The notes under the pieces are model-generated. The model was not told the DNA's origin. It did not search any database and saw only the letters and a program-made list of their open reading frames with translations. The position numbers were made by a program, and so were the translations under genes. DNA of 64,000 nucleotides from Cardinalis cardinalis (taxonomy: Eukaryota; Chordata; Aves; Passeriformes; Cardinalidae), in NCBI GenBank assembly GCA_014549065.1, contig JACDOX010000154.1, positions 888,032 to 952,031 of the forward strand, written 5' to 3'. Of this stretch, positions 35,584-49,760 are shown piece by piece (position 1 is the first letter of the stretch; the number at the start of each line of letters is the position of its first letter).

Positions 35584-35974
35584 TGTCACAGACACATTTT
35601 ATGAAAAATCCTTTCCTTAGGATTTTTTCTCCTGAGAAGCTGAGAGGCCTCAGAAACAAAATGTAAACAATAATTATCTGCTGCTGTGGAATGCANCAGG
35701 TGGATCTTTGATTGGTCCATCTTGATTGTTTCTAATTAATGGCCAATCACAGTCCAGCTGTCTTGGACTGTCTGAGAGCCACGAGCTTTTGTTATCATTC
35801 CATTCTTTTTCCTTTTCTTTGCAAGCCTTCTGATGAAACCCTTTCTTCTATTCTTTTAGTATAGTTTTAATATAGTATATATCATAAAATAATAAATCAA
35901 GCCTTCTGAAACAGAGTCAGATCCTTCTCTCTTCTCTCTTCTCTCGTCCTGGGACCCCTGTGAACATCACCACA
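35584..35974 (+). mobile_element. Solo LTR, endogenous retrovirus, copy 2 (in RP1L1 intron 2)
   Basis: This 391-bp element begins TGTCACAG and ends CACCACA. It is flanked by the perfect 6-bp target-site duplication TGAGAG (35578-35583 and 35975-35980). It has the same CCAAT box as copy 1 and an intact AATAAA at 35891-35896. It lies antisense to RP1L1, so its poly(A) signal is not in the gene's reading direction. No internal region is present. Confidence 0.87.
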
Positions 35975-36926
35975 TGAGAGGACTTTAGANTGGCCAATTT
36001 CTGGCAGCTTTGTGCATCTCCACAACGTGGGATGTCCCTTCCTCCTCAGCCTGCTACATCAGGAGAACATCTCTAGAGCACAGGGAAGACTCCAACAAGA
36101 GGTGACCANGCCATGGATTACCAAGCCAGCACTGGTGTTGGGCATAGCAAGATGCACCCTGACCTCACTCTGTCACTTAATCATCATCCCCTTAATGAGA
36201 ACCAAGATAAGGAATCTCAGAGGAGCAGCGATGACAGTTCTGCAGTTGTCATGTGTGCCTGAAATAACAGCAAGTAAAGACCTCAGCCTCTAATTATTCT
36301 AACAGCCAAGGAATGAAGAACCAGGGCCCCTTTGGAGCCAAGCACTCAGTTTGTGAGATGCTCCTGGGGTTTTCCAAGATGTCCNACCAGGACTGTGGGA
36401 GGCACTCAGGGATTGGTGCTGGATGTGGTGCAAATAAGAGGATAAATGTGTGGAGGGTGGAAGAGCAAGACAGAGATAAATGGAAGAACATTCTAGATCC
36501 AGTTAATCACTTCTGAAAGCATTTCTTGCAATAAAACATATGGCATCAACTTTTTAGTGGNAATGCAATAAAAACCCCTTTGTTTTCCTATTAATTTTTA
36601 TTTTCTGCTTGTGTTAGAACAATGCTTGTGTTTTAGGCCCATCCAGTTTGCTATGNAACCTAAAATAAGAGAGTTTTCCTCACTGAAACTTAGATTAAAT
36701 TCTGCAAAGCAACAAAACTGCCAAAGTCATGTGATGGGTACCATGACACAGAAAAATAACCCACAAATCTCAGTTTGCCTCTGTTCACTCCACTTCTGAT
36801 CCATCTATTACTAAAAAAAATCTCTATATAGTCCTAGTGAAAACAGCTTTCTAGCTCACTTTAAAAGTTTATTGAAAGCCTAGAATTTAATAAATCAAAT
36901 ATTTCGAGTTTGTTTTTGCCATCTGT

Positions 36927-36980
36927 TAAAGGAAATTCTGTTAATTTCTTTATTAATTTAAAGGAAATTCTGTTAATTTC
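36927..36980. repeat. Short direct repeat, 32-bp period, in RP1L1 intron 2
   Basis: A 22-base AT-rich string occurs twice, at 36927-36948 and 36959-36980, with a 32-base offset. Confidence 0.75.
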
Positions 36981-37055
36981 CTTCTTTACTTTTCTGTTCT
37001 CTTTCCTCCTGATCTTATACAAGTAGGAAAAATAAGTGAGGATAAATAAGAAGAA

Positions 37056-37105
37056 AGAGAAAAGGAAAAATAGGGAGAGAAGAGAAAAGGAAAAATAGGG
37101 AGAGA
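37056..37105. repeat. Short direct repeat, 25-bp period, purine-rich
   Basis: A 25-base purine-rich unit is repeated once in tandem, just after the 32-bp repeat. Both are simple slippage products in intron 2. Confidence 0.7.
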
Positions 37106-38929
37106 AAAAAAAAAGAAAAATGGACAGGAAACATGTTCTGTCCCTAAAGTAAAAGAATCTGTCTCTCAAGCCCCACTAAGTTTAGGAACTGTTCTGTTTG
37201 TAAAGGACATTTTTTTCAGTGAAAGCTATTTTTGCCCACAATTTCTCACGTGGTTCTGTGTCTGGGTGTAGATATTTNAATCACACTCATCACTGCTGTG
37301 CTGTGTGTGCAGAAAATAGATGGTGCCAATGACAGAGAGTCAGGGATCCATGGAGCTCAGCCAGCTGAGTTAGGGAATTTATACATTCTTTTATATGGAA
37401 TACACTTGTGTTATGTCACTTCAAATAGTCTGTATTTGTAGTATGGGGTGTTTCTGACGTCAGCAGCCCTTTAGCTGTGTTTGTGTCTATAATGTAAATT
37501 TTCTTCCTAATGTGTTGCAAGATTAATTTCTTTGAATTAATAATTCCAGAGATTCATCTTTGTCATGCTTCCAAACTACCAAAAAGCATTTTGGTAGTTT
37601 GAAATACAACTGAATGTTTTCTGAGGGTTAAATAAATCCCATTTCTCATGTTGATTTAGTGCAGCATCCACTGTTTCAGGGCAGTGCAGAGTTGGGATAT
37701 CAGTTCATTCCCTCTGCTCCATACAGAGCCTTCCCAAGCTGCTGCAGGAATTCCATCCTTTCAACACTCTGCCTGGGATTTCCAGAGAACATCTGTTTTC
37801 AGAGCCACCAATATGAAATCTTTTACTAGGGCTGAATTATCCCAGAACAGAACTTCCCCTCTTGTGTGTTTAACANCTTGCAGCTCACTCGGTGTGTCCT
37901 GGGTGAGCCCCATGCAATTCTATGGTTTTAAAGCAATAGTAAAACCTCAGATTTTTTCTGGTAAACAGATTCCTCACTTCCATCAGGCTGCCACAGCAAG
38001 ATTCCTGAGCAGCCGTGCTAGGATATTCAGAGAAAACAGTATTGAATCCACCACAATTTAGCTAAAATACACCCAGAGGCAATGGATTGTAAACCCTTAA
38101 AATCTGGTGATCACCTGAAGAAGATGTGATGGAGAATGCCCTGCTCTAATATTTCTCCATTAATTCATCACACAGGATTGTAACTCATCATCTACAATCA
38201 AGGCTTCTTGGTGGAGAGCAGCCAATATTTTTGGGAGATGGGTAATTTCACCTGATGCAGGTCAACATCCCCCCTTGGACACGCCTGATTCTCACTGATG
38301 ACATAGTCAATCATCTCAGTTGTCTAAATGTAGATTCACAGAACAATTTGAGATATTCTAGAGTATCCAATATGTGCCTAAGGATGGCTCACAGGATAAA
38401 AGACAAATATGAGACCAGAAAGCTCAGCAGGAAACATCAACCACATTCATAAAGTTAGAAAATGAGGTATCATCATTTGCAAGCTGAGTCCCAAAACATG
38501 GGAACCTGAAGAATGTTTTAATTATAAGTGAACAATTAGGAATAAAATGGAAGAGAAATAATGGCTTATGATAAAGGTGTTTGATGGGTTAGCAAAGAGT
38601 TCCTTTGGATCACTCAGAATCCATTCAAGCCTTCCTGGAGCTCCCTTAATGTAACTCAGTCACAGTTAAGGCTGTGGATTATCAGAGACAAAAATCCACC
38701 AAAATCCATGGGATCAGTCTCTAAAAATTGGCACTTGGTGAGCTGAAATAAACTCCCATAAAAGTTTTATTGCATGATACCTGAAAATTAAATCAAGTTT
38801 CTCAATCTGACTGTAAAGCCTGATCCAAATCCCACTGTAATAGATGGAGAGAACCTTGGTGACCTCCACAGACTCTGGATCAGGATCCAAGAGGATTATG
38901 GATGCTGTGAGTGAAGGTCTGGACAAGAG

Positions 38930-39060
38930 CTCAGGTTGGATGAGTCTTAGAGCAGCCTGGTCTAGTGGAAGGTGTCCCTGNCCATGGCAGGNGNTTGGAN
39001 CAAGATGATCTTTAAGATCNCTTCCAACTCAAACCATCCTATGGTTTATGATTCATTACC
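38930..39060 (+). mobile_element. CR1 LINE 3' fragment
   Basis: A forward tail: GGTCTAGTGGAAGGTGTCCC and GATCTTTAAGATCNCTTCC, with six Ns in about 40 bases. Confidence 0.85.
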
Positions 39061-40361
39061 CCCACCAAAGGAACTCCCTGCCCCATGGGACATGGCATTT
39101 ATGGATTGGTTCAAAAAAGCTTGACATTCTTTCCAAGAAAAATTATTTACAAACATTAAGCTCCACTGGGATGGTCATTTCAAGTGAGGTGTAAATGAAA
39201 ATACATCCTCTCTTCTAAAATATCCCTTTTTTTTGCAGTCTGGCTGCTATCCACTGAGGATGGATTGTCTCCATGAATTTTGCTGTACAGGACCCACCAA
39301 CTGCTGTGATCTCAGCNAGGACCTCTAGGTGCTACTGCAACACAATTAATAATAAAATGCCATCAATATCTATACAGAAGCAAGGCAAACATAACACCTC
39401 TAAAATACAGAAGCAGCTGGTTGTTGTGGAGAACATGCCACCCTCTGGCTCTTCCCGGAGAAAGAAGAACCACTCAGCCTTTCTCACCTCAGAAGCTGGG
39501 CACAGATATCGNTTTCTGACGAAGGCAGAGTGAAGGAGACACCCTTGCTCCACCTCTGCTGGCTGCCAGCCAAAGACATCTGGGACTGAGACAGAATGTG
39601 GAAATAATGCAAGACATGGTTCAGAGGACAAATCTATAAACTAATCCACCTTCCAAAGGAGTGCAGAGATGCATGGGAGAAACAGGAAAAGCTGGAAACA
39701 GAGGAACAGGCTAATGGGCTGAGTCCATGGCCTGTGCTGTCTCTCTGCCTCCTTTCCTAGAGCTCTTCCATCTGCTCCATTTTGTCTTCCATTCCCATTT
39801 ACACCTCCTTGGAGTGTGAACAGCCCAGTTGTTTTGTGGTTTTGCCACATCCAATCTGGAGGCATCCAGGCTCTGAACTGATGCATCGTGGTTTAATGAC
39901 AATGAATTTTGCACTTCATTCATGCAAAGAACCCATTTGCCCTTCCCTTCCCCAAACTTTGCACCAGAGGAATTAGAGAGTGGTTCTTCTGGGGAGTGGC
40001 TGTGTAATCTGTGGTCAGAAGGTGAATCATGGGGTGTTGCCACTCCATGCCCACATACAAATTAGTAAAGTAGTGGAAGAAAAGAAGGAGGAAGAGATCA
40101 GGAAGCGCACAACTTGTTCTCTCTTTCTCTAACTTTAGCAGGGGTCAGAAGACTCTTCCCTGTCATCAGGAGGAACACAGAACAAGAGGCAATACTGAAC
40201 TTGGAGTGAGGAAATACTGCATGGAAATGGATGTAATCCTCTGGNAATGGTAGCACCCAAACTGATGGTCAAGAAAAGAGCACACAGCATCCCTTGCATC
40301 TCCCAGATCAAAACTCACATGGTTTCTTAAACTTAATTAAATATCAAGTCCCCAGATCCAC

Positions 40362-40690
40362 ACAGAATCATGGAATGGTTTGGGTGGGAAGGGGCTTCAC
40401 AGATCANCCAGTTCTACGCCTGATGGGCAGGGACACCTTCCATCATCCCAGGATTCTCCAAGCCCCATCNCACATGGCCTTGGACTCTTCCAAGGGTCCA
40501 GAGGCAGGACAGCTTCTCTGGGCACCCTGTGCCAGGGCCTCCCCACCCNCTCAGGGAACAATGCCTTCCCAATATCCCATCTAACCCTGCCCTCTGTCAT
40601 TCTCAGCTGTTCTCCCTTGTCCTGTCACTCCATGTCCTTGTCCAAAGTCTCTCTCCATCTTTCTTGCNNGCTCCCTTCAGGTACTGGAAG
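40362..40690 (-). mobile_element. CR1 LINE 3' fragment, about 330 bp
   Basis: A reverse tail with ATGGAATGGTTTGGGTGGGA, GGGCACCCTGTGCCAGGGCC and CTCCCTTGTCCTGTCACTCC. Confidence 0.9.
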
Positions 40691-43309
40691 GCTCATCCTA
40701 AAACCTTCTTTTACCAAAGAAAGATGCATAAATCAGGACAGATTCCAGTGACCAAGGCTCTTGCAATTAAAAGGTGCCACCTTCGTTTGATGCTTATTTA
40801 ATGAGAGTATGGGTAAGTCCAGTGCTCCATGTGCTGAAATACATCAATGTAAGATAATTTGCCATTCCAACATTTCTCCAAACATCAGCATCTTCTAGAT
40901 TTTTACAGACATGACCAGTTTAGATTTTAGGTTTGCCTACAGCGTAAAGATGCATGGAAAAATTAGAGTTTTGGAAGGCTGTGAAGCAGTCAATGAGCCA
41001 AGTAAAATACATGAAAAAGAGAGGAAAAATGCAATAATTCCCTGCTCTGCTTTCTCAGTCAAGCACAGGCAAAGATCATGTGTAGCTATTCCTCTGCTGG
41101 CAGCTTTTCCTGGAGTACTCATGGATGCTTTTNCCCCATGTTTGACACTTTGCACACATATCAAATAAACATTCTGGGTTTTGCCCTGAAAATACTTTGG
41201 ATGAGCAACTCTTTCATCATTCCAAGAGAAATACTGCAATCAGAAAATCAGTGGCTGTTGGAAATCACTTGGGTAGCAGCAGAAGAGAAACACCTCATGG
41301 GAAAAGGGAAAAGGGGAACGGAAGAGGATTGATGGGGAAATTAAAGGCATGGAGAAAGCATGATTTTTAAGAAACAGGTGAAGAGGATATAAATGGGAAG
41401 AAAAGTGATTTCTAGCCTGGTTCAGTTTGGAAGTTTTGATTGTGTGAGGGGTGCCAGCAGTCCTGCCCCTGTCCACATTGCACTGGCCTTATATGTAAGT
41501 TTTGATGGCCTTTTCTGTCTCCACCCATCCTGTCAGCTCAAAATTAGGTCTGACAGTGTTCAGGCTGTGAAGCAGCCAGAGAAAGAGAAAACTGCTGTTA
41601 AAGGAGCAAATTTCAACTGAGAAGAGAGGACAGCCTCTCTAGAAAAATTTCACTGCTCATGTTTTTCACCTTCTGACTGAAATCAGAGTCCCCCACCTGC
41701 CCCTTTGGCATTGGGTTCATTAAATCTGGTCCATCCAACACCANCCTTTGAAAATGATGAGTCAGAGTAATATCCACTCCACCTCAAAAGCCTGCCCTGA
41801 TCCTCTCCTGGGGCAGGATTAGCTTAAAAATTGACGTGCCTTGAAAAATGTGAAACATTTGGCTCTTGTGCTTAGCCCTGTGGTGGCTGAGTCAGAGGGA
41901 AGGCTCCAGTTTGGGAGTTCAAGCTTTTCCCCACGACCACAAGTTGTCAAAACTCACTCCTTGCATATGGAGAATATTTACATTGTGGATGAGCAGGTAT
42001 TCCAGTTGGAAANTGTGGGACAAGGAGGGAAGGACAACATAGTTGTGCTCCAATTGTCTCTAGGAGTTGAGATTGAGGATATAAACCCTCCTGGATCAAC
42101 CTCACAGATCCATAGGAAATTGATCCATGGTCTTGCCATCTTGGATATCACTTAGCAAAAACACTGTGGGTAAAATCTGTGGGCTTCAGAAGCTCTGGGC
42201 ACAAAGAAGGACACATTCAGCTGAAAATTTTGGTTTATTTGAGTATTTTTTTGTTATTGAGTCCAGGTTTCACTCTCATTTTGCTAAGTCCATGGTACGA
42301 ATGGGAAAAGTGGGAAGGTTTTTACTTCTACTTCCAGACCTTGCTAAGAGTTGCAGCAGAATCCTTTGAATTCCATGTTCACGACACGAAAGGAAGAAGA
42401 AAATTGATGCAAATGTAAAAATACTATCTTTTCCTCTCCTTTTACTGGCTAAAGGCTCACAAGTCTGCATTTGTAAAATGCAATTTCCCTAAGAAAAAAC
42501 ACCACAGTCTTTCCTGTGAAAATTCTTTGAAGAAACAGTGATTTCTACTGGAAGTACTTACAGAAAATTCACAGTTTTTCCAGGAGAGGGTGGAATTCTG
42601 CTATTTTTTGTACTCTCAGCAAATGAACAAATAGAGAGATCATGCTGACAAATCTTTACTCTCCTGAAGTTCACTTTTGTTTAGTGCTCCTTTTCTCGAC
42701 TATAAAGAGAGCCATCAACAGGAAAAGCATCATATTTCTCATAAAATGTTTTGCAACACAACTTTTTCTGATGAACCCTAATTTTTCCCAGAAATTTACC
42801 TGTTACTGACATAGAGGTGTTTTTATTGGCTCAACACATTTTTTTTTTCATAAATAAAACCNGCATACAGGATTTTTATATCAAGTTGAAATTACTCTTA
42901 TGCACTTTTGTGCCCTTTGTTGCATTGACAAATCTGCATTTTGCAGGTCTAGGGTGTTTTGTTTCTTCATTAACTGTCTGTAATCTTTCCAGAGTTCCAA
43001 GCTTCTATATGTTGGTAATTATAGAGGTANTTTTCCTCTAAGTACTTTCTAAAATTTGTTTAAAATGGAAAAAAACCTAAATGTGACAAAATTGTACCTA
43101 CAAAAAATTCAATTCCTTTTTTTTCAAAACCACTTGCATTTAAAAACCAAATTATTAGTTCTGGGGAAAACCCAGAAATGCCAAAAATATTTGTAGGAGT
43201 TACCCGTAGCATGGCAGAAACTTTTGGCTGTATAATTGAAGTCCATAAGGACAAGTTAAATGAGTGGTAGANTTTTCTAAATTGCTATTAGGAAAAATTA
43301 GGAAATATT

Positions 43310-43470
43310 AGTGGTCATACCACCAAGGCTGCCAGGGCTCCAGGACGGTTTGGACAACACTCTCAGGAACACTGGGGTTTTTGGGATCCTGTGCAGGGAC
43401 AGGAGTTGGATTGCATGATCCTTGGGAGTCCCTTCCAGCTCAGGGTATTCCATGATTCCATGAGTACTGC
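43310..43470 (+). mobile_element. CR1 LINE 3' fragment, second subfamily
   Basis: A forward tail: CAAGGCTGCCAGGGCTCCAG, CAGGAGTTGGATTGCATGAT and CCCTTCCAGCTCAGGGTATT. Confidence 0.85.
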
Positions 43471-46400
43471 ATATACTCAATAAAATTATTTGAAATGTAT
43501 TTGCCCTGGATTAAATTCAAAAGGATTAGAAAGCAATTACACTTTACTCCATTATTACTGAAAGAACAAAACCTCCCCAGGCTAAAGGAATCATCTGCAT
43601 TTGGTGTATGGTAGATAAGAAAGTATCAGATTTGCTGTGTGTTAGATAAGAAAGTCGCTAAACACGGGGTCCCTTTAACTCTACCTTGTAAGGCACCCGG
43701 CCAGATGATCTCAGGGCATCTCAAAGGTTCACAGAACACACCTGGATATGAATCTTCTTGTGGATGAGGTTCATGGAAAGTTTTGCTGAGGTTTACAGAT
43801 CGCTTGTGTAAATCTCGTTGGAGTCATTGTGGTTTTGGCATGGAATCAGAGAATATTGAACCTGAAACCTGTGGTTTGTTTTTAGACCATGAGTCACACA
43901 CGTGGTGGGTGGAAAAGTGGCACAGCTCACTCGATAACAACAGTTTGCTCCAGAGTAGGGGCTGGAATTCACTGCAATCCTTCATACCTGAGCACAGAAA
44001 CTGAGTGTCACAGCAAATACATCAACGTGCAACCAGAAAATTAACGATCCCACGGGGGCAAATTATCACCTCTCTTCTCCCACAGTTTATATACACACCA
44101 TACTTTAAACCAGCTTATCTGCCTCCATGTATCCCATTTTCCTCCTGCACTTCCATCAGCATCTTGATGACACCTGTCATTAAGACAGATGATCTTGGTA
44201 GAAAGCCACATNAGTGGCCGAGAGGATGCCTGCGGGCAGCCTACAGATGTCCCAGGAATGGCTCTATGGANGTGTAAATCTGAGTCAGGAAATATGTCAG
44301 ACAAGCCTGTTTCCTGGCCTTGCACCCCTAGGTCGCTGTAAATACAGTCATTATCAAGAACTACTCAGCAATAATAGTTAGGCCACCAGCTTGGCTAGTA
44401 ACATCTAAAAATAAAAGTTCTGTCTTTACTGCTAAATTAAATCAGTTCTGGATCCAGGGCACTGGAACTAGAGTTGCCTCTACAACTCTTTTTAGAGTGG
44501 TTTTTAGAGCAATTAAGCCTGGATCAACTGGCACTCTCCCAAACAATTCCTGGGCAGATCTGGCAGTTAACACACAACAGGGAGCTTTTCTAAGAAGTGG
44601 CTTGAANGTGGCCACCCCTGTGGGAATTAGACCCTATTTTGTGCGCTACAAAGTGTGATTATCCACAGATGGTGCCATTTGGTGACAGANTCTGTGCTCT
44701 GGTATTCTCCTGGCTACTGGAATAGCTGTGAGAGCTCATTGTGCTGCTTTGGGCTGAAGATCTTATCCTACAGGTTTCTGGAGACTGGAAAGATACACCG
44801 GGGAAGGAGTCACTTCATTTGGGCCATTCTGTCTTTCTCCAAGACTGGGATGTTNTCAGAGATGTCTTGATTTGCCCCAGAATGGTTGGTCTTACCTAAG
44901 TGCAGCCCATGCCAAATTTCACCAAAACACAAGAGAACACTGAGGGTTGTTACCCCAAGGAGTTTCTAATAACTAATTCTTTACAGTCCCAGTTCATGGT
45001 GCCTGAGGAAATATTCCTTAACTCGTGATTGCTCCCTGATTAACCCACACGGCAATTCTCTGATCCCTCAAGGAAACTCAGTNGCACACAGTGCTCCTTC
45101 TGCAACGTTCTCAGTTGCAGAATCTGAGGCAAAATCGAGTCTTTCTGGTCTTCCACTCGACCTTTCCACACAACAAAACCGGATCAGATTCACTCATTAA
45201 ATGTAACAACTTACAGTCAGCCTTGAGTGCACCCAAACAAAAAAAACATCTCAGCCTTGGCCTCACTCCAACAAACATAAAACTGGCCACATCCCCTGGA
45301 AAACTCTTCTGAGGGCTGATAAATCCCATTTGAGCTGCTCTTGGTAATTGCCACCAGCAGCCATGAACTATGTAGAGTATTTGCCATCTCACAGTGTGGT
45401 TTCAAACACCATGTGAGGAGGAACGTTGGCTTTTAACAAAGAGTTTGGTTTGGTTTTTGTTTTAATTCAGGATAGCCAGTAAAAGGAAGGCCTAGTGATT
45501 CAGGAATCTTGACATCTGTGCCTGGACACAGTCATGGTGCTGGGTTCCCGTGACTTAACAAAGTCTTAATGACTGTTCAGCTGGTGGGCCCTGGATAATT
45601 GCCATTTGCAAGGGAAATCCTCTGTCNCTGCCTCATTATCCTACACGTCATTTCTTACAGCCTGGGAGGATTTCTGCCCTTTCTGTGATCTCTGTCTCTT
45701 TGCCCCCAGAGACATCCTTCCCTCTCCAGAGGCGGGTGGTGGGGATCTGAAGAGAGGTGCATTCCTGTGGTTTAGACCACGNGGAAGAAAACCCACAATG
45801 TGGTATAAAAACTTCCCAGAATGGAGTCAAAAGGTCATTTGATGGAGGAGATAACCTACAAATATTCTTTTNAATGAGATATCTGCACACCTGGTTCTTT
45901 TTTTTAGTGTAGAACTGATGTTCTCAGTATAAACTAGGAAATACGTGATTTCCAACCATCTCATCAAGTAATGGATGTAAAGTCCCAAACTTGTGTTTGC
46001 CAATATCTAAATATCTGTAGTACTTTGCAGCTAGTGCATGAAAACTTAGGCCAAGCCTAATTTACTAGTCTCCGTCAGGCTTTTTTTGTTCTATAATTAA
46101 TAAAGAGGGTCCAAAAGGCAAAATGTCCCCCCCATCCCAAATGCCTCATAAGACAATCAGATTTAGATGAATTAATGAATTACATCCANGGTTGTCTATA
46201 TTTTAGTGGGAAAATGTGCACAGAGTTTCACTGGCCAGTTGATTGCATGTCAATGTTAACCTAAATAACAAATTTCTGTATTTGGGCAGTTAATCCAATT
46301 ATTTCCAGTTAATCACCTGAAAAACACCAAAGAGTGGCTTGACCTGAAAAAAAACTTTATGATTTACACTTCTTTTCTTGCTGAAANTTTAACTGATTTT

Positions 46401-48257
46401 GCTTACCTAAAACTGAATTAATTTTTTCTCCAATCCCATAGTCATCCAATTTCTAGGCAAGGAAAAATCTTGGTTAATTTGGAAAAATGGGCTATTTGCC
46501 CTGATGAATTGAGTGTTCAAACACTTCACACCTACTTTCTTCAGTGGGACTGGGATTTCCTAGTAGGAAATCTGCTTGATGTTTAGGAATTCAAAATACT
46601 GGTTTCCCCTCACTCAAGCCTTCAGGAGTTAGAATGAAAATACAAATATGCAAATACCAATAGAACAAACTGGATGTACTTTCATGGGAATCAGGGCTTT
46701 GAAATTCTCAGATTCTATGATTTAACTTTGAGTTATGATTGAATTAAACTTAGAGGTGTACTGGAAAAATTTGTGGACTATAAAACGAAGAAGTCACTTT
46801 TCTCTGCTTTCTCAAATCAGTAACTCAGTGAAAGGAACACAAAACAAGCCTGTTCCATGTGTATCTTAGTTTATACCCACATAAAGATTTGTAATTTGAA
46901 AGTGTCATGAATTTACTCTACAAAATGGTGAGAATATTANAATGGTGCAGATGAAAAGAGAGCCACTGGGACAGAGGTGATTTAACTCATTTTAGGATTT
47001 AAGTTCAGATCTCGAATTACAGTAGTAGAAGAAACAAAAGGAGGTTGAAGAGCAAGCACTCTGAGGTCTATGAACATCTCTTCCACTGATGGAAGGTTGA
47101 ATAACATGTAGGACAGGAGATTTTTCCTTTTTTGTGTATTTGGTTTTCAAGAATTCAAGGAAAAACTGGCTGAAAAAAGAAACANTGTGAACCTGCCACT
47201 AAATGCTGTGAATTTTGTTATTCTGAGCCAGTCAAACATGAAGTCAATCCATCAGTAGTCCAGATGCACTGCTTAGGGCTTATTCTGCTAATCTGTCAAA
47301 ATATGGGAATAAATATCAAAAGTTGCTGTTCCATTCAATCCCAGCCCTCTTCCCAGAAAGATCTNTGTGCTAAGTCATGGGGAGAAAAATTACCTAGATA
47401 ATTGGCATGAAAGAATTTTACAAAATTATTTAAAGAGAATTTGATTTATTCTTCAAAGAGAATAAAGCAAGAACAAAGGAAATACCCAAGAAATATGAAA
47501 CATCCAGATACCTTTGAATGATCATGGAAGAATGGAAGCTTCTTTCCATTGTGTTTAACAGAAAATGCAAATTTAAGTATAAAGACAAGATGTGCAGCTA
47601 AAATTANACTCCAGCACCAGTGGAAGGAGGTTATTTCAGGAAAGCTCAAAACTGTGAGTTCAATTCCCAATTTTCACTCCTCAATGAAACAGTTATATAT
47701 GGTGAAAACTCAGACATAATCAACTGTGTATCAGAAACAGAGGTCTTGAAGTTGTGCTATGACAAAAAAAAAACTTAGAAGAAGAAGAACAGAGAATCCA
47801 TGTGAAAGTAAAAGACTGGAAAATCCAAGACAGAGTGAATTTTTTGTAGTTTAAATGCTTTGCAGCCAAGCCTAGAGTAACAGGAAGTCCTAATGGAAAT
47901 NGCTGTTAAATGAACAGCAGTGAACAGTTTGAAAGCTGGAGGTAAATTACTAAAATTAATAATGGCCAAAAAACTCACTGTAAAAGATTTCCAGGAAAGG
48001 TATTAATAATCACTTATCTCCTAATTATGTGGAAGATGNCGATGTTGCTGAGGTTGGACCCCTCGTCACCTATCATTTTGATATTCTGCACAGGAATTAA
48101 AGGTGTGAAAATAGAATTATTAAGGTATAAAAATCAACTCCTTATTGACAAAACAGTAATGAAAATTTTCATATTAAAAAAACAGAATCTGAAGGGACTG
48201 TGGAGAGATTAAGTTATGGTGTTTGACCCACACCCACATTTCTGCTGATGGAAAACA

Positions 48258-48302
48258 TGGTTGGAAAAGGTTGGAAAAGACCTCCAAGATCATTGAGTTG
48301 GA
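48258..48302 (-). mobile_element. CR1 LINE 3' fragment, very short
   Basis: GGTTGGAAAAGACCTCCAAG followed by ATCATTGAGTTGG resembles the reversed end of a CR1. It is too short for high confidence. Confidence 0.5.
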
Positions 48303-49760
48303 GATACTGTGTTTAGAGAGTGNGTATTTAACATATATCCCACCTAAAATATTGGTATTTATAATAACTAGAAGGAAAATTGTGGGGAATTCATTTAGGA
48401 ATTACAAGGGAACAGAAGTACTAAGAAGTAGAAAGCAAAACATTTCTTTGAAGACATCAGTGAAAATTCTGAAAAAGTGAAGAAGAGGAAGTTGCTATCA
48501 GTTCACAAGATTATTATGTTCATCTGGACTGAGCTGGAGTCCAAGTCTTGAAAACTGTAGAANTCAGTGGCAAAATAAGCTAGTTTTCCATAGGCTATAA
48601 ATAATAATCTTGGCAGCAGGATTTGGTTTGGTTGGAAGCTCTTTCCAGACTGGTGAGAATAACAGAAAGCTGTGTGGTAAGACACAGGGCTTCCACCAGG
48701 AAGCATGGCTTAAATTATCCCCTCCCTCTCTCCTTCCTACTGCACATTCCTCTCCCTGTGCCAGGTAAAAATTAGTTTATTGCAAAATATTCCTGCATTT
48801 TTCCCTTCCTGGATAATGGGCCATTCGAACCCAGGTCATTTCAGACACCTGGCTCAGAAAGTGACACCACAAGTGGTTGTGTTTTTACCACTGAGGAGCT
48901 GGCACTCAGCCCTGTAAAGGTGGGAAAAGTGGCAAAGGAGCTGGGAATNTCCACTCACTGCAGGGACAAGGACAAGTCAGGATAACTTGTGAGATCCCTT
49001 CAAAAAAATGGAGGTAAAGCTTAATTTGCTAAAAAGAGATGGAGAAGAAGTCAAGAGAATCTCAGATTTGTCCAGAAATTCCTTTGGGAACAGAAGAATG
49101 AAGGGATTACCACACCTTGAATTTATTATAGGAATTGCCCCCACAGCAGATTCACCAATTCACCAATAGAAAAGTGTCTCTTGATCCCACTCAAAACCTT
49201 AATTTTTTATGCATTATTTGGTTATCTTATCATCTGTCANGGTTGTGTTCTGCCTGGTTTTGAACTGAAACNGCCGCATCATCNTATCCTATTTTATCAT
49301 ANCATCATTGGTTATCTTNTCTTGTCTCTGTTGAGGATCCCATGTCATGAGCAGGATCCTGTTCTGTGGGGAGCTGTGCAACCACAAGGTGNTACCTAAG
49401 GGCCACCTTATTCTGTTGAATTCCCAATGATCAGGTATGGANAAGTTGAACCTGTGTTGGGACATGCCTACCAAAAAAAAGGTGAGAAACACTATAACTA
49501 GANGGGGTTTTATGTCTGACTGCAAAACATTAAACCTCCTATTGACCCCAAACAATATTTGTCACGAAGTTCTTGAGTGGCTGAACAAGATTCTTCTTCA
49601 TCAAACTATTGTGTAATTAATGGGCAAGTGATTAATGTGACAAAGTCCAAAGGATTAAGGTAAGGTGGATAAACTTTTGGACCCACGCGCTAAAGGATTT
49701 ACATCACAAGGAACGTGATGACTCCTGTTTGAGCAACTGGCCAGCACCAGAGATATTTAC

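Larger units (their letters stand above)
34440..49760 (-). other. RP1L1: RP1L1 intron 2
   Basis: This 15.3-kb intron is bounded by GTAAAT and GCAG. It holds CR1 fragments, one solo LTR (35584-35974) inserted antisense to the gene, and two short direct-repeat patches near 36.9-37.1 kb. From about 43.5 to 49.7 kb it is AT-rich and nearly free of recognisable repeats. I saw no conserved exon or RNA gene in it. Confidence 0.9.
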
